DNA of 5,293 nucleotides. Source: Pseudarthrobacter sp. GTDB lineage: Bacteria > Actinomycetota > Actinomycetes > Actinomycetales > Micrococcaceae. The translations under genes and the position numbers were made by a program. The notes under the pieces are model-generated. The model made no database searches and was not told the DNA's origin. It saw only the letters and a program-made list of their open reading frames with translations. The stretch's first letter is position 1. Each line of letters starts with the position of its first letter. Location of the stretch: assembly GCA_013362385.1 (NCBI GenBank), contig JABFWC010000241.1, positions 1 through 5,293 of the forward strand, given 5' to 3'. Positions 5,178 to 5,293 of this stretch are shown here, one piece after another.

Positions 5178-5293
5178 CCCGCCCGGGCCCCGCCGTCCGG
5201 CGGCCACCCGGGCACCGGCAGCGCAGGCCAGTGCGATCCCGGCCACCAGCCCGAAAGTGCTTACAAGCTGCACGCGGCTGCCCTCCGCGCTGA
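5175..5293 (-). CDS. C-terminal fragment of a probable membrane protein, cut by window edge
   Basis: On the minus strand a frame is open from the window edge to TAG at 5177-5175, giving 38 residues. These read SAEGSRVQL, then the hydrophobic stretch VSTFGLVAGIALACAAGA (one transmembrane helix), then a basic and Gly-rich tail RVAAGRRGPGG. A final helix followed by a short Arg-rich cytoplasmic tail is typical of permeases such as MFS carriers. About 82% of codons end in G or C, in keeping with real genes here. It is too short for a family call, and it could still be a chance open frame. It runs in the same direction as the hydrolase, ending 95 bp before the hydrolase start. Confidence 0.45.
   Translation of the reverse strand, partial: SAEGSRVQLVSTFGLVAGIALACAAGARVAAGRRGPGG

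Noticed and set aside
4808..5293. 161-codon plus-strand frame at the right edge
   Set aside because: Mostly antisense to the hydrolase and rich in Pro/Arg/Ser without domain signature. The minus-strand frame in 5175-5293 has a more gene-like hydrophobic helix and tail.
1..5293. Mobile element, CRISPR, tRNA, riboswitch or toxin-antitoxin locus
   Set aside because: I found no transposase, integrase, terminal repeats, regularly spaced repeats, cloverleaf-like sequence or small paired ORFs; the gene order is that of ordinary chromosome.

Overview
The window looks like ordinary chromosome from a high-GC actinobacterium. Arthrobacter or Pseudarthrobacter (Micrococcaceae) is my best guess, from the strong GC bias at third codon positions, GTG/TTG-capable starts, purine-rich Shine-Dalgarno sites and protein style. 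This is inference; no marker gene is present to fix the genus. I see no mobile element, CRISPR array, rRNA or tRNA.

Layout. The window holds six genes, two of them cut by its edges. (1) At 1-1088 (+) is the C-terminal part of a major facilitator superfamily (MFS) transporter. It faces (2) an IclR-family transcriptional regulator (1134-1874, -) across a 45-bp gap that contains overlapping hairpins. (3) Diverging from the regulator across about 255 bp is an intact MHS-family (metabolite:H+ symporter) MFS transporter (2130-3464, +). This divergent gap is the most A+T-rich part of the window and holds a candidate promoter and several repeat or dyad elements. The transporter ends at a perfect 13-bp hairpin shared with the convergent minus-strand pair: (4) a COG1926-type predicted phosphoribosyltransferase (3545-4192, -), preceded on its own strand by (5) an alpha/beta-fold hydrolase (4252-5079, -). 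(6) At the right edge, 5175-5293 (-) carries the last 38 codons of what looks like a membrane protein.

How the parts fit. The regulator and MHS transporter form a classic divergent pair, with a small carboxylate or similar catabolic substrate the likeliest cargo. No catabolic enzyme lies beside them, so the substrate cannot be named. The hydrolase and phosphoribosyltransferase lie 59 bp apart on one strand and are probably co-transcribed. Association of this phosphoribosyltransferase family with alpha/beta hydrolases is known elsewhere, including as fusions, and its biochemical meaning is unresolved. That pair is the nearest thing here to an under-described system. The rest is routine, and I did not find convincing evidence of a novel multi-gene system.
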